From CBDCCV01 sp965215025 (lineage in GTDB: Bacteria; Bacteroidota; Rhodothermia; Rhodothermales; Salinibacteraceae), in contig CBDCCV010000001.1 of NCBI GenBank assembly GCA_965215025.1, forward strand, positions 1 to 64,000: a stretch of 64,000 nt of DNA, in the 5' to 3' direction. A program made the translations under genes and the position numbers. Shown here piece after piece: positions 51,649 through 60,667 of this stretch (position 1 is the first letter of the stretch; each line of letters begins with the position of its first letter). Below the pieces are notes generated by a model that saw nothing but the letters and a program-made list of their open reading frames with translations, had not been told where the DNA came from and did no database searches.

Positions 51649-53202
51649 ATGCCGACGGACACGCCTGACGAAAACACCCTCCAACTCTACAACTCGCTCA
51701 CGCGCCGGACGGAACCCATCGAGCCGTCGGAGCGCGACGAAGAGAGCACGCCGCACCTGCGCTTCTACGCCTGCGGGCCGACGGTGTACACTTACGCGCA
51801 CATCGGCAACTTCCGCTCCTTTCTCACGGCGGATCTGATCCTGCGCACGGCGCGGGCGCTCGGCTGGAAAACCACCTACGTCTCCAACGTCACCGATGTG
51901 GGCCACCTCACCGAAGACGACCTCTCCGATCCCACGGGCGCGGACAAGATGGCGCGCGCGCTCGAAAAAGAGGGCCAGCGCTTTGCCAACATCTACGACC
52001 TCGCCCGCTACTACACCGAGGCGCTCGTGGCGGACTGGCGCGCCTTGAACCTCCGCGAGCCGGACGTGCGCCCGCGCGCGACGGAGCACATCACCGAGCA
52101 GATCGAGGCCGCCGAGCGCCTCGTCTCAACCGGCCACGCCTACGAGACGGAGCAGGGCGTGTACTTCTCTGTGCAAAGCTTCCCGGACTACGGCAAGCTC
52201 TCCGGGCGCGGCCAGGACGCCGGGCAGCTTGAAGGCACGCGCGAGGTCGTGCAAGATGAAGAAAAACGCGACCCGCGCGACTTCGCCCTCTGGAAAAAGG
52301 ACCCCGGCCACCTCATGCAGTGGTACAGCCCGTTCACCAAAGGCACCGCCGGCGGGCGTGGCTTCCCCGGCTGGCACCTCGAATGCTCGGTGATGTCGAT
52401 GAAGTACCTCGGCGAGCAGTTCGACCTGCACGCCGGCGGCGAGGACCTCCTCTTCCCCCACCACGAGTGCGAGCTGGCGCAGAACGAAAGCCTCTCCGGC
52501 GGCCCCTCGGTGCGCTACTGGGTGCACACGCGCTTTCTGCAGGTCGAGGGCGAGAAGATGTCGAAGTCGAAAGGCAACTTCTTCACCGTGCGCGACCTCG
52601 TCGAGGAGCGCGGGGTCGATCCGCTGGCGCTGCGTTACGCGCTCATTGCCGGGCAGTACCGTAAGCCGTACAACTTCACCGATAAGACGCTCCAAGACAG
52701 CGCCAAGACCCTCGCCCGCTACCGCGCCGCCGCTGAGAACGTCGCCCACGCGCTCGAAAATGGCGACGCCTCTGAAAACGGCACGCCCGGCGACACGGCC
52801 CTCGCTGATGAACTGAAGGGCATCTACAATCGCACGCTCGCGGCGATGTGCGACGACCTCAACACGCCCGCCGCGCTCGCCGCCGCGCTCGAAGGCGCCC
52901 GCCGCCTCCAACACGCCGATCTCGACGCCCCCTCCGCCCGCGCCGCGCAGAAGTGGCTCGACCAGACGAACGCCCTTCTCGGCATCGTGTATTCTGATTA
53001 CGAAACGCCCGCCGCGCCCGAAGACGAGGCCGACGATCCGCTTGCCGAGGAGGTCGAGGCGTTGCTCGAAAAACGTGAGGCCGCCCGCGCTGAGAAGGAT
53101 TACCAGAGGGCCGACGCCCTGCGCGACGAGATCGAGGCGCTCGGCGTCGAGGTCATGGACTCGCCCGAGGGCACGACGTGGCGGCGGAAGCCTTCGGCGT
53201 GA
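51649..53202 (+). CDS. cysS: Cysteinyl-tRNA synthetase
   Basis: 517 residues from the ATG at 51649; an ATG 14 codons earlier is possible. HIGH motif as HIGN in YTYAHIGNFRSF, first zinc Cys in FYACGPTVY, zinc region WHLECSVMSMKYLGEQFDLH and GGEDLLFPHHECELAQNES, and EKMSKSKGN. The C-terminal helical domain ends with RADALRDEIEALGVEVMDSP. It charges tRNA-Cys. Confidence 0.98.
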   Translation: MPTDTPDENTLQLYNSLTRRTEPIEPSERDEESTPHLRFYACGPTVYTYAHIGNFRSFLTADLILRTARALGWKTTYVSNVTDVGHLTEDDLSDPTGADKMARALEKEGQRFANIYDLARYYTEALVADWRALNLREPDVRPRATEHITEQIEAAERLVSTGHAYETEQGVYFSVQSFPDYGKLSGRGQDAGQLEGTREVVQDEEKRDPRDFALWKKDPGHLMQWYSPFTKGTAGGRGFPGWHLECSVMSMKYLGEQFDLHAGGEDLLFPHHECELAQNESLSGGPSVRYWVHTRFLQVEGEKMSKSKGNFFTVRDLVEERGVDPLALRYALIAGQYRKPYNFTDKTLQDSAKTLARYRAAAENVAHALENGDASENGTPGDTALADELKGIYNRTLAAMCDDLNTPAALAAALEGARRLQHADLDAPSARAAQKWLDQTNALLGIVYSDYETPAAPEDEADDPLAEEVEALLEKREAARAEKDYQRADALRDEIEALGVEVMDSPEGTTWRRKPSA

Positions 53203-53230
53203 CGGCGGCATAGGAAAGCCTCACCCATCG

Positions 53231-53258
53231 GTAGGGACACGATATATCGTGTCCCTAC
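53231..53258. repeat. GTAGGG palindrome, copy 6 (perfect)
   Basis: A perfect 28-nt palindrome: GTAGGGACACGATA and its exact complement. Same arms as copy 1 in the ribosomal cluster, 47 kb away. It lies 28 nt past the cysS stop. Confidence 0.9.
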
Positions 53259-53338
53259 GGCAGGCCGTCAGGTTTCTCGTCACGTGCTGGCGTTGTACAT
53301 TGGATGCACATCTCTCCTCTTCCTGAACCTCTCTTCTC

Positions 53339-55219
53339 ATGAAGCCTCTTCTCTGCTTTGCCGGCTGTACGGCGCTCGCTCTGCTTTTCCTTTCCAGTCC
53401 CACAGCCCACGCGCAGTCCAGTCCTGACAGCGCCTCCACCACAATGAACGCCCCCACCGCCGAGGACGCCGTCGCCTTCGTGGACTCGGCCGAGGTCGTC
53501 TTGAGCGAACTGGGCGAAGAGGCCGCCCGCGCCGCCTGGGTGCAGGCGACGTACATCACCTACGACACGCAGCAGATTTCCGCCCGCGCCACCGAGGCGT
53601 ACACGGCCGCCGCGAGCGCCCTCGCCGCCGGGGCCGCGCAGTACACTGGCGTCGAGGGCCTGCCGCCCGACGCGCGCCGCAGGCTCGACCTCCTGCGCAG
53701 CGGCCTCATCATGCCCGCCCCGCCCGACGCCGAGAAGACGAAGCGCCTGACCGAACTCTCCGTCGGTTTGGAGAGCACCTACGGCACCGGCGAGTGGTGC
53801 CCCGGCCAAAGCGATTCGCTGCGCGGCCCCTTCGCCGGCGACACCTCCTGCCTCGCCCTCGGCGACATGACGCGCATCATGGCCACGAGCCGCGACGCCG
53901 ATTCGCTTCGGGCCGTGTGGACGGGCTGGCGCACCGTCTCCCCACCCATGCGCGAAGACTACACCGCCTTCGCCGGCCTCATGAACGAGGGCGCCCAAGC
54001 CCTCGGCTTCGACGACGTAGGCGCGATGTGGCGCTCGAACTACGACATGCCGCCCGACTCCTTCGCCCAGGAGATGGACCGGCTCTGGGAACAGGTCCGC
54101 CCGCTCTACCAGGAGCTGCACACGTACGTCCGCGGCAAGCTCGCCGAGGCGTACGGCGAAGACGTCGTCAGGCCCGGCGAACCGATCCCCGCGCATCTCC
54201 TGGGCAACATGTGGGCGCAGCAGTGGGGCAATATTTTTCCTTTGGTCGCGCCCGAGGACGCCAACCCCGGCTACGACCTCACCGAGCGCATCCGCGAAGA
54301 AGGCCTCGACGCCGTGGAGATGGTCGAGTACGGCGAACGGTTCTTCACCTCGCTGGGCCTGGAGCCTTTGCCGGAGACGTTCTGGGAGCGCTCGCTCTTC
54401 ACCAAGCCCGCCGACCGCGACGTGGTGTGCCACGCCTCGGCCTGGGACATCGACGACCAAGACGACCTCCGCATCAAGATGTGCATCGAGCCGACGGCGG
54501 ACGACTTCCAGACGATCCACCACGAACTCGGCCACAACTACTACCAGCGCGCCTACAAGACGCAGCCCTACCTCTACAAAGGCAGCGCCAACGACGGCTT
54601 TCACGAGGCCCTGGGCGACGCCGTGGCGCTGAGCGTGACGCCGGAGTACCTCAACGAGGTCGGCCTCATCGACGAGGTGCCGCCCGCCTCAAAGGACATC
54701 GGCCTGCTGCTCCGGAGCGCGCTCGACAAGGTGGCGTTCCTGCCCTTCGGCCTGATGGTGGACAAGTGGCGCTGGCAGGTCTTCAGCGGCGAGATCGGCC
54801 TGGAGGAGTACAACGCCGGCTGGTGGAATCTGCGCGAGCAGTACCAGGGCCTGGCCCCGCCGGTGGAGCGCACGGAAGAGGACTTCGACCCCGGCGCGAA
54901 GTACCACATCCCGGCCAACACGCCGTACAGCCGCTACTTTTTGGCGCACATCCTCCAGTTCCAGATGCACCGCGCGCTCTGCCAAGAGGCCGGCTACGAG
55001 GGGCCGCTCAACCGCTGCTCGATCTACGGCAGCGAGGCCGCCGGCGAGCGCCTCTTTGCCATGATGGAGATGGGCCTGAGCCGCCCCTGGCCCGAGGCCC
55101 TAGAAGCCTTAACGGGCGAGCGCGAGATGGACGCCACGGCCCTCCTCGACTACTACGCCCCGCTCATGGCCTGGCTCAAGGAGCAGAACGCGGCGAATGG
55201 GTATGCCAGCGGGTGGTGA
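53339..55219 (+). CDS. M2-family peptidyl-dipeptidase (ACE-like)
   Basis: 626 residues. Signal peptide (MKPLLCFAGCTALALLFLSS, cleavage after AHAQ). Zinc motif IHHELGHNYYQRAYKTQPY with the third ligand Glu in GFHEALGDAVALS; GAKYHIPANTPYSRYFLAHI is another M2 mark. It removes C-terminal dipeptides, probably in the periplasm or outside. Full length and with an unbroken active site. Confidence 0.96.
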   Translation: MKPLLCFAGCTALALLFLSSPTAHAQSSPDSASTTMNAPTAEDAVAFVDSAEVVLSELGEEAARAAWVQATYITYDTQQISARATEAYTAAASALAAGAAQYTGVEGLPPDARRRLDLLRSGLIMPAPPDAEKTKRLTELSVGLESTYGTGEWCPGQSDSLRGPFAGDTSCLALGDMTRIMATSRDADSLRAVWTGWRTVSPPMREDYTAFAGLMNEGAQALGFDDVGAMWRSNYDMPPDSFAQEMDRLWEQVRPLYQELHTYVRGKLAEAYGEDVVRPGEPIPAHLLGNMWAQQWGNIFPLVAPEDANPGYDLTERIREEGLDAVEMVEYGERFFTSLGLEPLPETFWERSLFTKPADRDVVCHASAWDIDDQDDLRIKMCIEPTADDFQTIHHELGHNYYQRAYKTQPYLYKGSANDGFHEALGDAVALSVTPEYLNEVGLIDEVPPASKDIGLLLRSALDKVAFLPFGLMVDKWRWQVFSGEIGLEEYNAGWWNLREQYQGLAPPVERTEEDFDPGAKYHIPANTPYSRYFLAHILQFQMHRALCQEAGYEGPLNRCSIYGSEAAGERLFAMMEMGLSRPWPEALEALTGEREMDATALLDYYAPLMAWLKEQNAANGYASGW

Positions 55220-55273
55220 CTTGTATGAGGGAGGATAGGAGACTCAGAAACGGCCCGCGAGCGCTACGACCGC

Positions 55274-55753
55274 TTGCTCGCCAGCGGCGCGTACTACACC
55301 GAGGACGAGCGAGTATACTTCGACGAGGAGACCGAAGGCTTCGTGCTCGTACATCGGGAGCACGCCACGCACAGCTTCGCGTCTGAGCTTGTCGTGGCCC
55401 GGAGCTACGCCGCGCTCGGCCACCAAGTGGTGCTGCAGAAAGAGGTCGGCGCCGCAGGGCGAGTAGCAGACGCGGACATCGACGGCGAGCCGTGGGAGTT
55501 CAAGGAGATCACCGCAGAAAGCGCGAATGTGCGGAACCGCCTCCAAGACGGGATGCGCAGCGCCCGGAAACAAGGCGCGCGCTGCGTCGCGTTCCACATC
55601 AACCGCGCCGAGTTCAACGAAGGAGAAGCCCGCAAGGGGATCAAGAACGGGTTCTTCTGGGACCGATCCGAAGAGCTGATCCTCGTGGACCTCATCTTCG
55701 ACGACGGGACGCGCCGCCGGTACCAACGAACGGATTTTGAAGAGGAGCTATGA
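55274..55753 (+). CDS. Toxin-like nuclease domain protein with ExK motif
   Basis: 159 residues from a TTG at 55274; the frame is open back to 55229 and the extra residues (SETARERYDRLLASGAYY) look genuine, but no ATG, GTG or other TTG precedes. Core: HSFASELVVARSYAALGHQV, VADADIDGEPWEFKEITAES and NVRNRLQDGMRSARKQGARC. The D...G-x-W-E-x-K pattern, the N-rich turn and a K-Q-G helix resemble C-terminal nuclease domains of CdiA-type or polymorphic toxins and PD-(D/E)XK folds. Exact family not proven. The missing start suggests an orphan toxin tip. It overlaps the next gene by 4 nt. Confidence 0.65.
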   Translation: MLASGAYYTEDERVYFDEETEGFVLVHREHATHSFASELVVARSYAALGHQVVLQKEVGAAGRVADADIDGEPWEFKEITAESANVRNRLQDGMRSARKQGARCVAFHINRAEFNEGEARKGIKNGFFWDRSEELILVDLIFDDGTRRRYQRTDFEEEL

Positions 55754-55980
55754 AACGCGAGTTCGAAGCGCTAAAGGAAATCGTCGAGCGCGTCCAGGAC
55801 GAAGCCATGCCAGTGAAGTACGTCATGCTCGGCCGCATCATGCAAGCAATGACGGACGACGCGCTCACGATCAGCGAGGCCCGAAAGCTGGAGGCGCTGC
55901 TTGGCATCGAAGACACCGACGGCTACGACACCTACCGCGAGTACGGGCTGATGGGGCCGGAGCCTGCTTCGACAACATGA
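55750..55980 (+). CDS. Small partner protein of the nuclease-like gene
   Basis: 76 residues: MKREFEALKEIVERVQDEAM, PVKYVMLGRIMQAMTDDALT, ISEARKLEALLGIEDTDGYD. Helical and acidic, no family recognised. The ATGA overlap with the nuclease-like gene implies coupled translation. Size, charge and place fit an immunity or antitoxin protein, but this is from context only. Confidence 0.6.
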   Translation: MKREFEALKEIVERVQDEAMPVKYVMLGRIMQAMTDDALTISEARKLEALLGIEDTDGYDTYREYGLMGPEPASTT

Positions 55981-56019
55981 CCAAAGCCGCCCGCGGCCCT
56001 CTCTATTCGAGAATCCTCG

Positions 56020-56046
56020 TGCCCACTCCAAAATCCAAAATCCAAA
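56020..56046. repeat. AATCCAAAAT words before hemB (half element)
   Basis: CCACTCCAAAATCCAAAATC followed by CAAAATT, the same word as in the ribosomal spacers but without a clear inverted partner. It lies just before the TTG start of hemB, 40 nt past the upstream stop. Confidence 0.6.
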
Positions 56047-56047
56047 A

Positions 56048-57070
56048 TTGGTAAGCCGTCCCCGCCGCCTGCGCCGCACCCCTGGCATCCGCCGCATGGC
56101 GCGCGAGACGCGGCTCTCGGCGGACCACCTCGTCTTGCCGCTCTTCGTGATTGAGGGCGACGGAAAGCAGGAGGCGATTGACTCCATGCCGGGACAGCAC
56201 CGCTGGAGCGTGGATTTGCTGGCGGAGCAGGCGCGCGAAGCGTACGAACTCGGCATCCCCGCCGTGGCGCTCTTCCCCGCCGTGCCGGACGAGCAGAAAG
56301 ACCCCGAAGCCAGTGAGGCAACCAATCCCGACGGCCTCGTCCCCCGCGCCGTCCGTGCGCTCAAAAATGCCGCGCCGGAGCTGCTCGTCATCACCGACAC
56401 GGCGCTCGACCCGTACAACTCGGACGGCCACGACGGTCTCGTCCGCGACGGCGTCATCGTCAACGACGCCACGCTGGAGGTGATGCAGCGCGTGGCCCTC
56501 GCTCAGGCCGGGGCGGGCGCCGACGTCATCGCGCCGTCGGACATGATGGACGGGCGCGTGGCGGCCATCCGCACGGCGCTCGACGGCGGGGGCTTCGAGG
56601 ACGTGGCGATCCTCTCCTACACAGCGAAGTACGCCTCGGCCTACTACGGACCGTTTCGGGATGCGCTCGACTCTGCGCCGCGCCACCGCGAGGGCGTCCC
56701 GCCGGACAAGAAGACGTACCAGATGGACCCGGCCAACGCCCGGCGCGAGGCCCTGCGCGAACTCCGCCTCGACCTCGACGAGGGCGCCGACATGGTCATG
56801 GTCAAGCCCGCTGCCGGCTACCTCGACGTGATCTACAGGGTGCGCCAGCAGTCCGACGTGCCCGTGGCCGCCTACCACGTCAGCGGCGAGTATGCCATGA
56901 TCAAGGCCGCCGCCCAGCGCGGCTGGCTCGACGAGCGCGAGGCCGCCCTCGAAACGCTCACCGCCATCCGCCGCGCTGGCGCCGACGCGATTCTGACGTA
57001 CTTTGCGCGCGACGTGGCGCGGTGGCTCCGGGCGGACGGCAGACCGCCGACGGCGGACGGCGGCTTTTAA
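56048..57070 (+). CDS. hemB: Delta-aminolevulinic acid dehydratase (porphobilinogen synthase)
   Basis: 340 residues from a TTG at 56048, chosen because SRPRRLRRTPGIRRMARETR matches the HemB N-terminus. Active-site marks: SDMMDGRVAAIRTALD, the Schiff-base Lys in AKYASAYYGPFRDA, and the second Lys in ADMVMVKPAAGYLDVIYRVR. It condenses two ALA to porphobilinogen in heme synthesis. The family normally ends at about ARDVARWLR; the last 12 residues (ADGRPPTADGGF) are encoded by an inserted repeat, which also supplies the stop. Confidence 0.96.
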   Translation: MVSRPRRLRRTPGIRRMARETRLSADHLVLPLFVIEGDGKQEAIDSMPGQHRWSVDLLAEQAREAYELGIPAVALFPAVPDEQKDPEASEATNPDGLVPRAVRALKNAAPELLVITDTALDPYNSDGHDGLVRDGVIVNDATLEVMQRVALAQAGAGADVIAPSDMMDGRVAAIRTALDGGGFEDVAILSYTAKYASAYYGPFRDALDSAPRHREGVPPDKKTYQMDPANARREALRELRLDLDEGADMVMVKPAAGYLDVIYRVRQQSDVPVAAYHVSGEYAMIKAAAQRGWLDEREAALETLTAIRRAGADAILTYFARDVARWLRADGRPPTADGGF

Positions 57071-57123
57071 TCCAAACCGTTTTCTTTGCGTTCGGCGGTC
57101 TGCCGTCTGCGGTCCGCCGTCTC
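57030..57123. repeat. GC-rich inverted-repeat element, CGGCGG family, copy 2
   Basis: Left arm 57030-57064 (GGGCGGACGGCAGACCGCCG and more) and right arm 57091-57123 (CGGCGGTCTGCCGTCTGCGG and more), inverted around an AT-rich loop. The left arm is inside the hemB frame and the loop carries its TAA. Same words as in the rpsK-rpsD spacer. Confidence 0.85.
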
Positions 57124-57144
57124 TTTTCGCAAGCCATTACCCTT

Positions 57145-57675
57145 ATGAGTCGGCAGTCCGACACAACTGACATTCCGCCCATCCCGTACGGCGACCTTGA
57201 AGGCGGCCTCGTGCGCATGATGGACCGCTACGCGCGCGAGGGCACGCTCACGCAGGACCCGGACGCCGACGCCTACCTGCGCTCCGACCCCAATGCCGCG
57301 CTCCTCGGCCTCTTGTACGACCAGCGCGTGCGCGCCGAGTTCGCCTTTACCGGACCGGTGCGCCTCCGGGAGCGCCTCGGCCACCTCGACATGCGGAAGA
57401 TCGCCGAGGCGGACGAGGCGGCGTTCCGCGCGCTTTTTGCTGAGCAGCCCGCCGTCCACCGCTTCACCAACAAGATGGCGGACACCACGCAGGAGGTCGC
57501 CCGCATCCTGGCTGAGGAGTACGACGGCAGCGCGGCCAACCTCTGGAACGACGGCGCGCCCATCGAAGCTGTGGAAAAGCGCGTGCGCAAGCTCCCCGGC
57601 TTTGGCCCGCAGAAGGCGGCCAAGGTGCGCTTCGTGCTGCACTACTTCGGCCATCGTGACTTCTCGGACGGCTGA
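57145..57675 (+). CDS. HhH-GPD base-excision-repair-type protein (TIGR03252-like)
   Basis: 176 residues from the ATG at 57145. LRSDPNAALLGLLYDQRVRA, FTGPVRLRERLGHLDMRKIA and the helix-hairpin-helix LPGFGPQKAAKVRFVLHYFG match an uncharacterised HhH-GPD family related to endonuclease III. It lacks the iron-sulphur Cys cluster. A DNA glycosylase role is likely from family, not shown. Convergent with trkH. Confidence 0.88.
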   Translation: MSRQSDTTDIPPIPYGDLEGGLVRMMDRYAREGTLTQDPDADAYLRSDPNAALLGLLYDQRVRAEFAFTGPVRLRERLGHLDMRKIAEADEAAFRALFAEQPAVHRFTNKMADTTQEVARILAEEYDGSAANLWNDGAPIEAVEKRVRKLPGFGPQKAAKVRFVLHYFGHRDFSDG

Positions 57676-57695
57676 CGCCTCCCCGCCGCCTGCCC

Positions 57696-59246
57696 TCAGC
57701 GCCGCCAGAAGGCCGGGACGAAGAGGATGAGCACGGTGAAGATCTCCAGGCGGCCCACCATCATGAAGAACGAGAGGATCCACTTGCCCAGCGTGGGCAC
57801 GTGCGCGTAGTTCTCCGTCGGGCCGAAGGTGCCGAAGCCGGGGCCGATGTTGCCCACGCACGCGATGGTGGCCCCGAAGGCGCTCAAGAGATCCAGCCCC
57901 AGGAGCGCCATGATGGCGATGCCCACGCCCAGGAGCGTGAAGTAGATAACGATAAAGGAGAGCACGTTGCGCATCACCTCCTGCGGCACGACGGCGCCGC
58001 CCAGGCGCGTGTGGATCACCGCGCGCGGGTGCACGAGCTGCTTCAGCTCCTTGAACGAGTTCTTAAAGAGCAGCACGTAGCGCACCACCTTCGGCCCGCC
58101 GCCCGTGGAGCCGGCCATCCCGCCCACGAAGAAGAGCAGGAAGAGGACGCCCAGCGCCAGAGGCGGCCACAGCTCGTAATCCGCCGTGCCGAAGCCCGTC
58201 GTCGTGGTGATGGAGACGGCCTGGAACGCGGCATAGCGCAGCGCCTCGCCGATGGAGGCGTACCCCTCGAAGACGCCCGTGATGTTCTCGGCGCGGAGCA
58301 TCAACCCCATGGTAGGACGCCAGGTGCCCAGCATGATCAGAAGCGTGGCCGTGGCGATGATGCCGGCGTAGACGCGAAGCTCGGTGTCCTTGAAGATGGT
58401 GATGCGCTTGCCGCTGAGGAGGCGGTAGTGCAGCGCGAAGTTCGTCCCGGCCAGGAACATGAACAGCGTAACGACCCCGTCCACGTAGGCCGAGTCGTAG
58501 TCGCCCACGGAGCCGCCCTCGGTGGAGAAGCCGCCCGTGGCCATCGTGGCGAAGGCGTGGTTGACGGCGTCGAACGGGGTCATGGCCGGGAGGAGCAAGA
58601 GGGCCTCCAAGGCGGTGAAGCCCACGTAGATGAGCCAGAGCCGCTTGGCCGTCTCGCGCACGCGCGGCGTGAGCTTGTCGGCGGAGGGGCCGGGCACCTC
58701 GGCCTTGAACAGCTGCATCCCGCCCACGCCCAGGATCGGGAGGATGGCCAGCGTGAGCACGATGATGCCCATGCCGCCCATCCAGTGCGCCAAGGAGCGC
58801 CAAAAGTGGAAGGCGTGCGGGATGGCCTCGATGCCCGGCGTCTCGGCCCCGCCCAGGATGGTGGCGCCCGTGGTGGTAAAGCCGCTCATCGTCTCGAAAA
58901 AGGCGTCCGTGTACGAGCTTAAGACGCCCGAGAAAACGAACGGCAGGGCGCCCACGAGCGAGAGGACGAACCACGAGAGCGCCACGATGGCAAACCCCTC
59001 GCGGATGCCCAGATCGGGCGCCTCGCCGTGCGCGCCGCCGCAGGTGTACCACGCCACGCCCCCGCTCCCGAAGGCGATCCCGGCCGCCAGCGCAAAGCTC
59101 CACCACGTCCCGTCCTGGTAGAGCAGCCCCACGCCCATGCACAAGAGAAGCGCGCCGCCAAGGAAGAGCATCAGCGCCCCGAGCGTGCGGACGACGGCCT
59201 TGACGTTGAGCACCACGCCGGCGGTGCTGACGGGCTGAAAGTTCAT
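57696..59246 (-). CDS. trkH: TrkH potassium uptake channel subunit
   Basis: 516 residues from the ATG at 59246 (MNFQPVSTAGVVLNVKAVVR). Four pore repeats with selectivity-filter turns: MSGFTTTGATIL, FATMATGGFSTEGG, ITTTTGFGTADY and ATIACVGNIGPGFG. It conducts K+ (or Na+) through the inner membrane with TrkA as gate. Immediately downstream of trkA. Confidence 0.97.
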   Translation of the reverse strand: MNFQPVSTAGVVLNVKAVVRTLGALMLFLGGALLLCMGVGLLYQDGTWWSFALAAGIAFGSGGVAWYTCGGAHGEAPDLGIREGFAIVALSWFVLSLVGALPFVFSGVLSSYTDAFFETMSGFTTTGATILGGAETPGIEAIPHAFHFWRSLAHWMGGMGIIVLTLAILPILGVGGMQLFKAEVPGPSADKLTPRVRETAKRLWLIYVGFTALEALLLLPAMTPFDAVNHAFATMATGGFSTEGGSVGDYDSAYVDGVVTLFMFLAGTNFALHYRLLSGKRITIFKDTELRVYAGIIATATLLIMLGTWRPTMGLMLRAENITGVFEGYASIGEALRYAAFQAVSITTTTGFGTADYELWPPLALGVLFLLFFVGGMAGSTGGGPKVVRYVLLFKNSFKELKQLVHPRAVIHTRLGGAVVPQEVMRNVLSFIVIYFTLLGVGIAIMALLGLDLLSAFGATIACVGNIGPGFGTFGPTENYAHVPTLGKWILSFFMMVGRLEIFTVLILFVPAFWRR

Positions 59247-59320
59247 GCGCGCGTGCGCTCTTCTGCGTTCTTCTGCGTGTGGCGTTGAGCGTTCGGCGCC
59301 GGACGCCAAACGCGAAAAGG

Positions 59321-60667
59321 CTACTCGAAAAGCTTCTCGGCCTCGCTCACCTTGCCCGGCAGGACGAAGACGATGGCGCGGTCGCCGGGGCGGATCTGCG
59401 TCTCGCCCGTGGCCACCTCGACGGCGCTGTTGTGCTGCACGGCGCCGATGAGGATGCCTTCGGGCAGCTTCAGCTCCTTGAGCGGCTTGCGCACGGCGCG
59501 CGAGCGCGGCGTGGCCTCGATCTCCAAAATCTCCGCGTCCAGGCCGTGTACCGTCGCCACGCTTTTGACGTGCTTCCCGCGCAAGAAGCGGAGGATCTCG
59601 CGCGAGACGGCCAGCTTTTTCGACACGGCCGCGTCCAGGCCGATGGCCTGGCTGATGGGGATGTACGCCGCCTTGGAGAGCAGCGCCACCGTCTTGCGCA
59701 CGCCCAGGTGCTTGGCCATCAGGCAGGTGACGAGGTTGGACTCCTGGTCTTCCGTGACGGCCACGAAAGCGTCCATCTCGCCGAGGCCTTCCGTGGCCAA
59801 GAGGTCGATGTCGGTGGGGTCGCCGTGGAGGACGAGCACGTCGTGCAGGTCCTCGGCCAGCTCCTCGGCGCGCTCGCGGTCCGGCTCGACGAGCTTCACG
59901 CTCCGGCTCGTCTCCTCGCTGAGCTGCAGGGCGATCTTGGCGCCCACCTGCGTCCCGCCCAGCACCATCACGTGCTGCATCCTCACCTCGTGCTTGCCCA
60001 TCATCCGGGCCACGTGCGGGAGGTGCTTCGGGCGCGTGAGGACGAAGACCTGGTCGTTCTTCTGAAGGCGCTCGTCCCCGCGCGGGAGGAGCGTGCGCAC
60101 GCCGCGGCCCACGGCCATGATGCGGAAGGGGAACTCCGAGTGCTCCCCGGCCACCTCGCGCAGCGTCTGCCCCAGCGCCGGCGCGTGCTCGTCCAGGCGC
60201 ATCCCCACGAGGTTGAGCCGCTCGTCGGCAAAGGTGAGGACGTCGGTGGCCGAGGCGCGGCGGATCAGGCGCGTGACCTCGGCGGCGGCGCTCTCCTCCG
60301 GGTGGATGACCATGTCGATGCCGAAGTCGGTGGACTTGAGCACCGAGCGCGTGCGCGTGAGTTCGTCCGAGCGCACGCGCGCGATGGTCGTCTCCACGTC
60401 GAAGCGGTCGGCCATCATGCAGGCGATGATGTTGACCTCGTCGATGGAGGTGACGGCCACGAGCATGTCCGCGCGGTCGATGCCGGCCTCTTCGAGCACC
60501 TCGGCCGAGGTGCCGCTCCCCTGCAAGGTCATGACGTCGAGGCGGGTGGCCGCGCTTGAGAGCGCGCCGGCCTCCACGTCCACCAGCGTCACGTCGTGCT
60601 GCTCTTGCGAAAGGATCCGCGCTACGTCGAAGCCGACCTCGCCGGCTCCTATCACGACGACTCTCAT
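59321..60667 (-). CDS. trkA: TrkA potassium uptake regulatory subunit
   Basis: 448 residues from the ATG at 60667 (MRVVVIGAGEVGFDVARILS). Two RCK halves: Rossmann domains at about 1-120 (GAGEVG) and 230-350 (VMVLGGTQVGAKIALQLSEE), each followed by a TrkA_C domain. It binds NAD(H)/ATP and gates TrkH in the cytoplasm. Between a membrane kinase and trkH on one strand. Confidence 0.97.
   Translation of the reverse strand: MRVVVIGAGEVGFDVARILSQEQHDVTLVDVEAGALSSAATRLDVMTLQGSGTSAEVLEEAGIDRADMLVAVTSIDEVNIIACMMADRFDVETTIARVRSDELTRTRSVLKSTDFGIDMVIHPEESAAAEVTRLIRRASATDVLTFADERLNLVGMRLDEHAPALGQTLREVAGEHSEFPFRIMAVGRGVRTLLPRGDERLQKNDQVFVLTRPKHLPHVARMMGKHEVRMQHVMVLGGTQVGAKIALQLSEETSRSVKLVEPDRERAEELAEDLHDVLVLHGDPTDIDLLATEGLGEMDAFVAVTEDQESNLVTCLMAKHLGVRKTVALLSKAAYIPISQAIGLDAAVSKKLAVSREILRFLRGKHVKSVATVHGLDAEILEIEATPRSRAVRKPLKELKLPEGILIGAVQHNSAVEVATGETQIRPGDRAIVFVLPGKVSEAEKLFE

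Noticed and set aside
51472..52089. A 205-codon minus-strand frame overlapping cysS
   Set aside because: Its larger part is antisense to the well-supported cysS, and the rest shows no recognisable domain.
55225..55386. An ATG just upstream of the nuclease-like gene
   Set aside because: It is in another frame, giving an Arg-rich peptide that ends near 55386, so it cannot start the nuclease.
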